NCBI GenBank assembly: GCA_905221605.1
Contig: CAJNDS010002310.1
Coordinates: 356,001-420,000 of the forward strand
Source: Symbiodinium natans
Lineage: Eukaryota; Sar; Dinophyceae; Suessiales; Symbiodiniaceae
DNA: 64,000 nucleotides
Direction of reading: 5' to 3'
Part shown: piece after piece, positions 23,051 to 34,700 of the stretch
How the letters are laid out: the number at the start of each line of letters is the position of its first letter
Numbering within the stretch: position 1 is the first letter of the stretch
Made by a program: the position numbers and the translations under genes
The notes under the pieces: model-generated
Told to the model about the DNA's origin: nothing
What the model saw: the letters and a program-made list of their open reading frames with translations, nothing else
Databases searched by the model: none

Positions 23051-23459
23051 CTTACAGGCAAGAAAAGCTTTTGGGTTTTGGTCGCCGCTCAAGTGACTTC
23101 CTCAAAAGACCATGCAATGTTACTGGTAGTAGTAATGTGTAAGGAACGAAGAGACGCACGAATTTAATTCGGACAAGAAATAATATTGCATAAGCCCCGT
23201 AATCTACTTCCTTCATAACAGGGCAGTAAAATACACTTCTTTTCACCCGCACGTACAAAGACTTATTTTGCGCGGATGACTAGTGACAAAGGTGTAGCGG
23301 GCGATCAAAAGGAAGACGAAACCGCCCGCACTATGTTCATTCACTCATTCACTCACTCACTCGCAAGCACGGTTTTATATGAATCTTGCAAGCTCGCGCA
23401 CGAAGACGAAAAGAATTGTGTAAGCCAGTGTAAGCGAGCACAAAGTCCTTCATCGCGAC

Positions 23460-23735
23460 CAACACAATTCGTGACATACAGGTTGGGGCGTTGCCATTTG
23501 AACTGACGAAAAACACAGACGTGACATACAGGTGGGGGCTTGCCACGTGAATTTACGAAAAACATAAGGCCCGACGTACATACAGACTGGGGCCTTGCCA
23601 CACACGCCCTAAGGCCCTAAGGCCTTGCCATTCTGTGAACTCACGACAAGCACAGGACATGACATACAGGCTGGCGCCTTTGCCATGTGAACTCACAACA
23701 AACACAGGGCGTGACATGCAGGCTGGATCCCCGTA
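23460..23735 (+). repeat. Dispersed repeat of about 55 bp, copies B
   Basis: Four to five tandem-like copies of GACATACAGGCTGGGGCC / TTGCCATGTGAACTCACGA with AAACACAGG. Same family as 22105-22250. Confidence 0.8.
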
Positions 23736-24455
23736 AATAAAGTCTGTAGGCTATCTGTAGAGGCAGTTCCGGCACCGCATGGCACTGCACTGACGGTGAG
23801 GGAACAAAAAAAAGATCGCAACTCAAGCGCTGCAAAGCTGTAAGACTGTCAGGGACTCTCGCGCGTCGGCGCACCGTGCCGGCACCCTCATCCAGGACAA
23901 AATCCAGCTCAAGAATCCCCAAGCTCAAACATGTAGGAATGTCGACCGCGCTGATTGCCTAGCGCCCACCCGATCCAGGAGATGATTATGCAGCGAAGCG
24001 TCCACAGCTCAGTGAAGTGCACCCATGGCCGCATCAGTGCACCGCATCAGTTACACCGTACTGCGTGACCGTTTGGCATATTTTCGGCTTGGCTTTGGCA
24101 GGCCTGGAAGATCTGTTCCTTGGCTTTGGATCTTTCAGCTGGACCACGCTTTCTGAAGTTGTGCCCTGTGACATCTGATGCCATGTGACAGGTCAATTCC
24201 TCCAGAAGTGCTACTCGGCTGGAGGCCCTGGCAATTAACATACATGTCGAGTACGCGTGCACTTGCAAGCGTGAGTGCCCCAAAATGTTGAGGGCATGTG
24301 CGCTCGCAAGCGCGAGCGGCACACAGCAGTGCCCTGGAATGCCCCGGAGGAGCTTCTGAGTTCGAGGTCAAATCCATGCCCAATGCCGCCCGGTAAGCAT
24401 CGAGTTGCCCTCTGACGTTTGCTTGCAAGAGTCTGCGGCACGCCGGACACGCCCT
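23736..24455. other. No recognised feature
   Basis: Mixed sequence. Minus-strand frames that run into the C-tract to the right are glycine-rich artefacts. Confidence 0.35.
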
Positions 24456-24459
24456 TGGA

Positions 24460-24566
24460 GGCCGTCCCCCCCTCCCCCCCTCCCTCCCCCCCCCTCCCTC
24501 CCCCCCCCCCCCCCCCCCCCCCCCCCTCCCCTCCCCCCCCTCCCCCCCCTCCCCCTCCCCCCCCGC
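24460..24566. repeat. Poly-C tract with scattered T
   Basis: About 105 bases composed almost entirely of C with single T interruptions; G on the minus strand. Confidence 0.95.
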
Positions 24567-24970
24567 CCACACCAATACCCTAGAGACACTGGCCCCCGAT
24601 TGCTGATGTTTGCTGCGACTCATCCTGCGAGCATGGAGCATGTCTAGATTTTGCTCAGGTGAAGATCGTCGAAAATGAGTCAGACCTGCCAGCGGCCTAC
24701 GACCCACCTCAGGCCTCGCAGGGCTTGAAACATTGGGGCCCGGCTGGGGACGGAGTGCGTGCATGCCGCAGCCGATTCAGCTGCCTAAAGCCCAAACTCC
24801 GAGTATCCTAATGTGCCAGAGGCTTAGTCCAGCTGTGTGGGCGGGAGGCAACAAAAACCTGAAACAACCTGTACACGCCAATACACGCGCCTACGCCCAA
24901 AAGCTTTAGGTTTCGGAGATTCTTGTTCTTCGCCGTTGTCCGAAAAGCCTTCCTGCCCCCGCCCTCCTAG

Positions 24971-25453
24971 CCAGGCGTTCTGCCATATGAGCGAGTACAT
25001 GCCCGAGGTTGTGAAGGCTATGAGGGCATGCGTCAAGGAGACCGGCGCGTGCAAGCTTCTCTCAACCTGCACCACCGCCGACGAACCCAAGGAGATGATT
25101 GCGCGAGGCAAGTACCTCCTCTCAGAGCTGGGACCTTTGTCCGAGAACTGCGCGTACCTGGTGGATGGATACCGCCGCAACTTCCCAGCACGGCACCACC
25201 GTTTCGGGCATGGATTCGTGATGACCAGCCATGCCAGCGAGACCAGCCCCCAGACCCAACATGGTTTTGCAGCCTTCGTGCAGACCAAGATCACACCGGG
25301 CATCCGCACTGGTCTGAACCGCACCAAGATGGAGGGCGTTGGCGCCGACAACAAGGCATGCTGCCATGTGTCGACAAATCGAATCGACTTCCATTCCATA
25401 TGTTGCAGGCCTTGACTGTTTTCTCCATGATCGAGAACCTCTGTGTGAAGAGC
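24971..25453 (+). pseudogene. rbcL: Decayed form II RuBisCO large-subunit fragment
   Basis: The frame from 24972 to 25355 aligns residue by residue with the middle of dinoflagellate/Rhodospirillum-type form II RuBisCO: QAFCHMSEYMPEVVKAMRA, ADEPKEMIARGKYLLSELGP, ENCAYLVDGY, RRNFP, HRFGHG, TSPQTQHGFAAFVQTK, GIRTG and TKMEG. The enzyme fixes CO2 onto ribulose bisphosphate in the plastid. Here the upstream part with the carbamylated lysine is absent, and so are the plastid-targeting and C-terminal regions. About ten residues (the VAGGTAVTVA region in known proteins) are deleted after LVDGY. The region before GIRTG is shortened, and the P1-phosphate-binding histidine of GIHTG is arginine. The loop 6 lysine (in TKMEG) remains. 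A 53-bp GC-AG intron (25356-25408) leads to a short piece, ALTVFSMIENL, resembling the later ALRLPAFFENL segment, then a stop at 25451. Exon start 24971 follows CTCCTAG. It is a relic copy or a strongly diverged RuBisCO-like gene; catalysis is not expected. Confidence 0.8.
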
Positions 25454-25519
25454 TGAGTTATGTGCGAACAGCGCAGCTGGCTTTGGGTCGGGAAGGCCTG
25501 CGTTTTATTGTGGGGGACC

Positions 25520-25860
25520 CAGGGGGCTGGAACTGGCGGGGGGGGGAGTTGTGAGGGAGTGGAGGAGACGGACCCTCGGAAAAGGGGAAGCCGAAAAAGG
25601 CCCGGTCCAAGAGGGGTCAAAGGGGACCACAAGTCACAGCAGATAGCCAGAAGACCCCACAACGGAGGCAAAACAGACCAATAAGTGCTTCGCCTTTTTG
25701 ACCGCACTCCAGGGGGAGGAAAGGGGGACCCCGCAAAGGCACTGCAAGCAGAGAAGGAGAAAAAGGCACCACAGCAGACCCAGCAACAGGGGGAGCACAG
25801 CGTAGCGAAGGGTGTTCAGCTGCGACATATGGATCCCTTCCAAAGCACCGAAGGGCCTCA
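25520..25860. other. No recognised feature
   Basis: Purine-rich sequence with G-runs near 25513 and 25540 and no coding signal. Confidence 0.35.
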
Positions 25861-25869
25861 CAAGCGACG

Positions 25870-26500
25870 TGCTTCGAAGTTGAGACTTTGAGTGTTCGAA
25901 GACATTCGAGCTCGACAGTTTGAAAGGTTTCTAAGTTGGAAAGTTCGAACATTTCGAGTTTGCCCTTTGGTAATACTAATACATGAAGGGAGGTCACTTT
26001 CAATCTTCAAGCTTTCAAAGTTTCGAACTCTCAAATGTCTCAAACTTTCGAACGATCGAACACTTAACTTCGATGACTTCCTTTCAAACTCAATCTCCAA
26101 TTTGTTTCGATCCCGACTTTGAAAAAAAATCAAACTGTGGAAGTTTGGGGTTCGATGGAGTTTCGAGCTTGAGAGTTCGAGAGGTTGACGCATCTCGACC
26201 TCGAAAGTTTGAGCCGCGACCGAGTTTGACAGTTTGAAAGTTTCGAGTTCGGAGTTTGAGGCCATGCGTAGGCTAGGGCAGCCACGACGCTGCGAGTTTG
26301 AACGTTTGAAAAGTCCGGAGTTTGAGAGTTTGAAGCTCGAAGCCTTTCGAACTTGAAACGTTTGAATATTCCATGTGTTATAGTTTGAAGGCCGTTCCAG
26401 TTCGCGAGTTTGAGAGTTTGAAACAACACGAGTTGACAGCTTCGAGTTCGAGAGTTTCCCGAGTTTGAACGTTGGGAGTTCGATAGTTCGCCACGTGCGC
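25870..26500 (+). repeat. GAAAGTTTGA/GAGTTTGA satellite-like repeat, right-reading half
   Basis: Dozens of words such as GAGTTTGAAAG, GAAAGTTCGA and GAGTTCGAGAG at about 10-20 base spacing. Orientation switches locally at about 26000-26070 to the reverse complement (CAAACTTTCGAAC). Serine and leucine-rich open frames here are artefacts. Confidence 0.85.
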
Positions 26501-26504
26501 GTCG

Positions 26505-26670
26505 AGTATTATTCTACATTCCACCCCCCTCGAGTGGGAGAAGTGACGACCGAGAGAATTATTCTAAATTCCATGTTTTTCTGTTTCATTCCATGAGAAT
26601 CGAAGTCGCAGGAGAAGTGGTGTTCGAGAGAATTATTCTGAATTCCACTCCGCTCGTTTCCTGTTCTTCG
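26505..26670 (+). repeat. AATTATTCTAAATTCCA repeat, copies A
   Basis: Three copies of GAATTATTCTAAATTCCA (variants) preceded by CGAGAG and followed by C/T-rich stretches with TTTCATTC. The same family returns at 27280-27610. Confidence 0.8.
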
Positions 26671-26859
26671 TGTGTTTAACTCTTACAGTACGGTGACAAC
26701 TTTAAAATATGTAGAGGGCGGCCAGCCGCAAATCCAATCGGAGGTAGTATGAACAGTTTTATTCCGGATGTTTAGGCTACGGATGTTTAGTTGGGGGGAA
26801 GTGGAGGACCAAAAGGCCCAAGGCCTCTCCAACCTTAAGGCCCGCCAGCCCTCCATCAA

Positions 26860-27190
26860 CCCCCCGCCCCTCGAACCTACGCCCCTCGAACCCTCCAACC
26901 CTCCATGCTCCAACCCTCGAACCCCGCAAGGCTCCAACCCTCCAACCCTCCAACCCAGCAAGGCTCCCCTCCAACCCTCCAACCCAGGAGGGTGGAGGGC
27001 CCAGGAGGGCTCAGGGTTGGAGGGCTAGGGTTGGAGGGCTTAGGGTTGAGGGGCTCAGGGTTGAGAGGTTGGGGTTGGAGGGCACTTCGGGTTGGAGGAC
27101 CCAGGCTTGGAGGGTCCTTCCAACCTCTAACGCGCCAACCCTTCGACCCTCCCTGCCCCTCCAACCCTCCCACGTCCAACCCTCCGGCCC
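26860..27190. repeat. CCAACCCT array with internal strand switch
   Basis: CTCCAACCCTCCAACCC units fill about 26880-26985. From about 26988 the sequence becomes GGGTTGGAGGGCT units (the reverse complement) to about 27115, then it returns to CCAACCCTCC at 27115-27190. The two halves can pair as a long hairpin. Confidence 0.85.
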
Positions 27191-27279
27191 TTTGACACCT
27201 GCCTCGGAGGTAGTGTGCGGTATCTGTGTTATCTGTTCAATGTCCGGAAGTTTAAAAGTTAAAAAGCATCATCGTAGGA

Positions 27280-27610
27280 GAAGTGATGGTCGAGCGAATT
27301 ATTCTAAATTCCACCCCCCCCCCTCGTTTCTTGTTTTTGCGTCTTGTGTTTCATTCTTCGAGTGGGAGAAGTGATGGTCGAGTGAATTATTCTAAATTCC
27401 ACCAGCTTGTTTTTGTTTTTCTGTTTGAACGAAGTCGAAGGAGAGGTGGTGTTCGAGAGAATCATTGTAAATTCCCCCCCCCCCCCCCTCCCTCGTTTTT
27501 TGTTTTTTTTCGTGTGTTTCATTCTTCGAGTAGGACAAGTGACAAGAGAATTGAAAGATCCTCCCCCCCTCGTTTTGTGTTTTTGCTTCTTGTGTTTCAT
27601 TCTTCGGGTA
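27280..27610 (+). repeat. AATTATTCTAAATTCCA repeat, copies B
   Basis: Four units of roughly 80 bp: GAAGTGATGGTCGAG, GAATTATTCTAAATTCCA, a C-run, CTCGTTTCTTGTTTTT and GTGTTTCATTCTTCGAG. Same family as 26505-26670. Confidence 0.85.
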
Positions 27611-27739
27611 GGGGTAAGAGAGAGGGAGTAACGGGCGGAAGGCAGGGAGATGGGGTAGAGGTAAGCGGGATAGTCCAGGGCGGTTGGTTGAATACGCGGG
27701 CTTGGGATTGATAATAGGGCTCAGGATCTCGGGTGCTAC

Positions 27740-27900
27740 CCTAAACCTTGCCCATGCATAACCTTTGGTGCCCCGCTCTACCTCTAAACCCTCAACCCTA
27801 AACCCCTCAGCCCTGGGAGGGTGCCTGAAGTTGTCCTGAACTGAACCCTCATGCTGGAAACTTCCCGGTGCATTCTGGGGGTTTAGGGTTTAGGGGTCTA
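27740..27900. repeat. CCCTAAACC/GGTTTAGGG motifs in both orientations
   Basis: CCCTAAACC, CTCTAAACCCTCAACCCTAAACCCC and later GGGTTTAGGGTTTAGGGG occur within 160 bases. Telomere-like words face each other. Confidence 0.5.
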
Positions 27901-27964
27901 CCGTGGAAATCTTTCGCCCAGAACGCACCAGGCCTTTTGGCCTCGACAACCCCAAGCCCTATGT

Positions 27965-28445
27965 GGTCTCAACGTGCTGTCAAACTTTCAAACTTTCAAA
28001 GCGCGAGTCGCGAGATTTATCAAAGTAGCAAACTTTTTGTGTTCGAGTGCCGTCAAAGTTTCAGGCTTCGAGCTTACAAACTCGTATTGTTTTCAAAGTT
28101 CAAACTCCGAACTTTCTGGACGCGTCAACTCTCAATCTCTGGTACCTTCAAACTCTCAATCTCTGAAACTCTCGAACCCAGAGGCGCTCAAACTTCGACC
28201 TCGAACCCCCTGAAGCTTTCGAACTCGAGGCCCGGTCCTGCCATGTTTGAATTGAGTTCGGGAATTCGGCTTCAAACTTTCGAACTCGGTCTAGATTCTA
28301 ACTTTCGAGCTCGAAACTCTTTCAAACTTCAAACTTTCGATCTCCGTGTCGTTCATCGCTTTCATTCTTCAAACTTCGAAAAATTTCAAGCTCCAAAGTT
28401 TCAATGGCCGTTCAAATGTACAAATTCTCTAACGCTCAAAGTTTG
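27965..28445 (-). repeat. CAAACTTTC satellite-like repeat, inverted copy
   Basis: Dense CAAACTTTCAAACTCTCGAAC words. This is the reverse complement of the family at 25870-26500, so the two arrays form an inverted pair about 1.5 kb apart. Confidence 0.85.
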
Positions 28446-28481
28446 AAAAGAGTACTCGTGAACTCGTGACACCTATCGCAG

Positions 28482-28745
28482 CACCCCCCCCCCCCCCTCC
28501 AACCCCCACGCTTGTTTTCAGCCGGGCAAGCTTGCTTCAAAGCATATGAATCCCTTCCAAACCCACGATGCCCCGCTGACTTCAAAACCTATGAAGCGAG
28601 CATTGTGTCTGGGCTATGCCCCCCCCCCCCTTCTCCCCACACCCCCCGCCAATGAAATTTCTCATTCTCCCCCAAACCCCCCCCGCCCCCCCCGATGAAA
28701 TTTTACAAAAGCCCCCCACCCCTTCCCCCCCCTCCCTCCCCCAAA
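28482..28745. repeat. C-rich tracts and first copy of a 50-bp element
   Basis: C-runs at 28482-28500, 28619-28640 and 28675-28745. Between them (about 28517-28567) lies an element starting AGCCGGGCAAGCTTGCTTCA that recurs at 36165-36410. Confidence 0.85.
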
Positions 28746-28759
28746 GAAGTTTTTACAAA

Positions 28760-31700
28760 AGCAAGATATACAATCACGATACATTGGTCTCCATCAATCA
28801 GTTTACACAGCGAAGATTCACAGCAAGTGCAATCATTCAGCCACTTTGTCTCATGAGTCTTGAGCCAATCTTTGTTGGCACCTCGAGCCTTGAGCCTTGA
28901 GCCAATCAAGTCAAAAGTGGCAAATTCGTCTGTCGAGGTCACAAGCAACGTGACTGGACCAAATGATGGTCTGGAAAGCGATGCTCTATTTAACACGGTC
29001 CCTTGGACGAGACTTCAGTCAATCGTCCAAATCTTAATTCTACGTCAATCTACGAAACTTGAATGGCGACTCAGAGGGTTCACTTTTGCAATGCCGATCT
29101 GCAAAGAAACCCAAGCTGTCATCAACTCTTCTACACAATCCAGAAGGTCAAAAGTAGCAGAAGTCAATGCAGTCTGAAAAGCATCTGCAAGAATCATTGT
29201 GGAAACGTTGTCGGATGCATCCAATACACCTGAAGTAACGATTCACAACGCAGTTCGAAATCATCCAGCATCAATGTCTGCGGAATATCCATCTAAAAAT
29301 GCAATGGTCATCGAAATCGCAAATCTGACAGTCACAAGCCATAGTCACCACATCTGCAACCCATACCATGTCAGGAATGTTGCTCACACAATGTTCTTGC
29401 GAACAATGGTCCTGAGCGCAACGGGCGGATATCCCAAATCATGCATTCATTGCCGAATGCCACACGGAAACAATCCAGAAGCTATCCAGCAATCCAGAAG
29501 TGGCGCTCAATTACATAGAGTGGTTCTCAATGTGTTTGTACTGTGAGCCGTGCGAAAAAAAGCAATACCATCAAACCAGCTATGAAATCACAGGCGCTGA
29601 GAAATACACAAAACGGTACCAAGTGTACGTCGTATGCACCAATTCACTGCACTTTGATGCTTCGAAAGGCATCGGTGGCATTCAATCTAGTTGCCTTGCT
29701 TCACGTCAATCTTCCTTCCATTCTGCATCGCAATCACCGCAATCGATTTGCTGTCAATGTCTTCGCGAGCAGACAATGTGTTGTGTTTCTTGGCCTCCTC
29801 TGCAGGAGGCCAATCAATTTCTTCCATCTTGTCCTCAATGACGCAGGGTCCGAGGTAGCACTTGACAATGGACGTGGAAGGATCGATCCACGATGCATAG
29901 CCCAATAGCTTCCATCCGAGCTAGGACAATATTACGGCAACTCGATGCCAATGCCCAAACCAAATCTTCACAAGTCCTGTTCATCCTAAACTATGCTGCA
30001 CGTGCAATTTGCGCTACGCTCAAAGTCATTCTCCACGATGACTTGAGCACTTCCAAGTCGGGTTCAAGGTTGAGGCTATTGGTTCATAAACAGATAGCCT
30101 TGACGAATCCAATGGCAAAGCTTGCTCAACGCAGCTTCCAGAGTCAAAGGGTCAACCATCATTTTACCTGCGTGCACACGCAAGGACAATCTGTCAGCTT
30201 CAATGTTTCTCCTGCGATCACAACAGCGGCGCACGCTGATCGGCAACGCCAAAAGAACATAAAAACTTCGCCAATGTTGTCTCGTCGTCAATGGTGGTCG
30301 GTTGCGGAACGATGAAACATATGCTGTCAGCACTGGGAGAGGCATCCAGTTTCGCAATGCTAGTGGCGTCGTTCAGTGTTGCAATCGGCAAGTTGGTAGT
30401 GGGCAATGCCCACATCAGTGCTCTGATTGCCAATGCGGCAGATCCAGGGGCCATACAAGCGCCACGGGGCAAAGGCACCTTGACCTTGACTGCAAAAGAG
30501 TTGGCAAACCTCGTGCACTCCATCGTCAACGAGATCAGCTCACCTGCCAATCCAGCAAACCCTATATAATGCCACATCATGCAACAATGCTTACTTCCAA
30601 GTCCTGCAACAAGGGTGAAAACGATCGCCAATCATCCAGTCGAGCAGTGTTGTCAAGGCCTTCTCTTCCAATCCAGACCAGAACCATCTCATGCTCAGTT
30701 GGAAGCGCACTCACAATGACAGCAGCGACGCTACGAAACTCAATCGGCGCAGTCCATGTCAGCAATGCAGCAAGAGCAGTTCTGTGCAGGAGTTTCACGC
30801 TAGTCTTTCCACTGCAAAGAGTCAGCAATGGCGCGGGCCGCGTCGGCCATCGCATCATGGGCCGTTTCAATCGGTCCCTCAATCTGCGTCTCGTTCATGG
30901 CAGCAGCCATGCTTCAATGGCTACAACAAGAACTACAAGCGCAGTGGCAATTGCTGCGACTGCGTTGTGTTTGCACTAAAGCAAAAGACAAGCAAAACAC
31001 AAAAATCCATTTGATCGAGACCAAACCATGCACCAGGTTTCTATACATTCGGTGCAATCAAAAACACATAGCTAAGTAGTTTACGCTTCGATCTAAAGTG
31101 AAAGGTGCAACTTCTGTACAATGCTGCGTGGGACACGTCAGCTGTTGAAGGTCCAATGCCTGGGGCCTGGAACCTATTCATGGCCAATTTGTTTTGTGAG
31201 CTCAAGAGGCTCAATTGGCTAAGGCGACGCGAATATAAATAATTAGTACAAACATCAAAACTTCAAAACACTACGCACTGCAATCTCTCAGTTCAGCAAA
31301 GGAAGTCACGCACAGTCTTCAGTCTTCAGCTGACATCAATACACTGAAGCACATCATATCTTCGACATGGGAACATGAAAACAAAGGTGACGGTTAAACG
31401 GCTTTGGTTGAAACAATGTTTCTTCGGCTTTGGCGCTCTTCTCGAGCAATTCAACGCAAGGGCATCTGACACAACATCCCGCACAACAGTCCCAATCGAG
31501 AAGATGAGGCTCCAATGAGGGCGTTGAGAGACAATCGTACAAGGTGGTGAAGAAGTCTTGTGTAATCTGGCTTGGTGCATCAGCAAAGAGGCTCAGAGGC
31601 ATTCGCGCACCTAACTTCAGCGCTCTCGGCTGCCAACACACAGCGGCTTTCATCTTCAATCTCGAGCCAGTATTTCGGCCGCTGTTTCCCAAGTTCAACA

Positions 31701-34700
31701 AGCATAACACAAGCAGCAGTGTAGGCGCAATTACCTGTGCGGCGCAAGAAAACGAAAACGGTCACGTTACACCGACGATAAGACAGCAAGCTCAATCAAC
31801 CAGGGCAATGCACAGACACATTAGCGTCACGCGCAAGCACTGCTGCAGCCAGTGCATCTTGATGCTAACGCTTCAAACAAAGTGTCATGGGAAAGCGGAA
31901 TGATGTTTACTGCAAGGAGAAATACCGGAATTCACGATAGTAGCAAGCAACTCAATGACTCAAATCATAATCAAGCCAAGCAGCACATACGACTTTGACG
32001 CAAACGGCAAGCCGACTCAATTCAAGTATCAAGCACTCAAGAGGCTCTCTCAACAAGCATCTGGTTGAATCAGGCGCGCCCACTTTTGGAAGCATTCATG
32101 ACAACTCAGCAATCTGGAGGCAGGATTGACCACGTTTTGGTTGTCCTGGGTATTATCATCAGCGCCAATCCCAGGGGCTGAGCACGCTACTCCAAATCGT
32201 GGATCTGAAACAAGTTGAATCGACCTGACATGTGTAACTAAACAGGCGCGGTTGAAGGGCTTGACAGTTGCCGATCTGACTGTGGTTATACTAACATTGT
32301 GAAGTGTCGAGCGGTTGTTTGATGTGACCCAGATTTGGTCGCATTTCTCGTTGTTGTTGCTGAATGGAGGACCCCTCAGGAATACTGGTGCTACCTTCGT
32401 TGCTGGAACCTCACCATGCAGGTGGAGGGCACCAACTCTGGGTATTCTGACAATTTGACGTTGGGCCCCAACTGTTACGGAGCTAATGGCTCCAACTTTT
32501 GCAGAGCTAACTCTCCGTTTAAGCTGCTCACACAGTGTCAAGCTCAAAGTAGTGTGCCACTCGCGCTTAACTTGCGAGACCGGGGTGATGGTTTCGCCAC
32601 ACAATGTGTGTTGCATGACCTTGTCGTCAACGGTCGGCCCAACTGGCAGAGCACCCGGCCCCTTCTTTCCACTTGCAAACTTGTGTCGCAACGGGGAACC
32701 GGCACGGGTGATAACTTGATTGACCTGGTTGAATCCGTGCCAATGAGCGGCAAGCAGGACGCCGTCGTCTACAAATTGCTGGTATAAGGCATGCGCGCTG
32801 CGGTGGCTTCCACAAAGTCTGCTTGGTCACGCGCCGTTAGCCCACGCAATGCCTTACTGTAAACATCTGTCAAGGTCACGTGTGTCACCCTGTTGCGGCT
32901 CCGTCAGCAGCAAGCCACAAATCAACCAAGGAATGGAGCACGGCGCAAAGTTGCTCAAACTTTTCAATGGCCACGCAGAGAATGCAACAAACGACATCTT
33001 CAACGGTGACACCACCAACGAGCAACTATACCTCATGTCATACTTCATAAGCGACATATCCATGACGACAAACACAAGCAGTAAGCAGCGATCAATGTTT
33101 CTTACCTCCGAGGCAAAGCCGCAGGCCGCACAATCACTCGGGAGGGATGGCCGGGATGGCGGGGACAAGAAAGAACCAACAGGCGCAACAAAGCAATCCA
33201 CACTTTCACTAAAAGCCTAAAGCTAAAGCTCAAGCTGCCCAACAATTGATCAAGTCCAGTTGACACTGGCGTTCCACAGACCAAAACGACATGACAAGCA
33301 AGCTGCAACTAAGATCACACGTCCATCAACAATCACATCACACAAGCGGACGAGTCTGGTTCATGTGACGAGAGGAACAGGCTCCTCTCTTGATCTTGCC
33401 AATCAACTCTACATGTTTCAAAAGCAAGCCAAGGAAAACCGACAACAATAGCGTAGATCAATCGGCCTTCACGAACTCAAGCAAACGAGCCCGAACTCAC
33501 TTCCCAATCACTCACGCAAACGTCAACTCAAGCGCAGCTAGCGCCGACAAGCTAATCGCAAAGCAACGACGAAACCGATCCAACTCCACGCAGAAGAAGT
33601 CGACCAATGGCAGCGTAGCCCCTCACCAGCAACTTGCACACGCTTACGAGGCAATCAGACCAACCATTCACTCATAAAATACAGTCTCAACTCAAGGATG
33701 CAAAGCATCAATACCACCAAGCTTTGGTCTTTCACCAGGTATGTATCAAGGAAAATCATGCTTCACAATCAAGCCGAACTAACCTAGCGCAAACCATCGA
33801 GCATTCAGGCAGGAGAAGACACCTTCATACCTGAGCTCAATTGACAGAGATGCAACTTCAAACAACTTCAAGGACGACCAAGCGATCACGCAAGCAAACG
33901 CTCACACTAAGTCTGAGGAAGTCAACTTTGGCAAAAGCCAATCTAATAAACAAGCTGCCAATCAGTTTTCACGAAATCAGCAGCGAAGGAAACAACAGGA
34001 CAAGCAATTCCAAGGACGACCAATCCTCACAACGCAACAGGGCTCGGTTCAATCACAAGTGTCAGGCAGCAAAGTTCAACCAATCAACGGCTCCACAAAT
34101 CAATCAGCCAAGCTGTCACGCACACAACACAATCAGACACAAGCAAGGTTCGGCAATGTGATATTGAGTAGACGGTCCCTCGGTGTGCAATCCACATGCT
34201 TCAGTACCTCAACCAAGTGATCGTCGACATACCGACAGCAAGGATCCGAGGCAAGCAATACGACAAGCCAGCACCAACTACTCAACTCAACTATCAAACA
34301 GTGTGCTTCGGCGGGCCTGGAAAATGCACATTGATTGGTTTGTGGCTGGAGCCTGGCTGTCAGGTTGTGGCTGGTTTAGAGGGCCCGAAAGCGCACACTC
34401 ATCACTGGTGGTTGTTTGCCCGGGGGGGGGGGGGGGGGGGGGGGGTGGTGGGTTGAAAACACAGCTTGGACGGCTGATCAGGGGGCAAAGTGCGTTTAGG
34501 AAGGCTGCAAAGATGCACGCTGATCCCTGGCAGGCGCGCGCAGGCTTGGTGGTGGCATGTTTTGGAAAGCAAGATCTCGCGACTGACCGCGAAGGTGCTC
34601 CCTGATCTCAGGTTGGTTCTGAGAGGAAGCACGCGCTGAACATCGCGAAGGTCCGCGAAAGGAACGCGATTGGGCGACAGGTCCTGGAAAGGTATTGGCC

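Noticed and set aside
24235-24764. Glycine-rich minus-strand proteins
   Set aside because: Produced by the poly-C tract at 24460-24566.
30218-30979. Protein-like frames on both strands at the same place
   Set aside because: Plus (30291-30569) and minus (30631-30218) frames are equally plausible by eye and neither has a family motif, so neither is listed as a gene.
32050-32787. 213-codon minus-strand frame and overlapping 150-codon plus-strand frame
   Set aside because: No recognisable domain in either, and they overlap antisense. Reported only within the island description.
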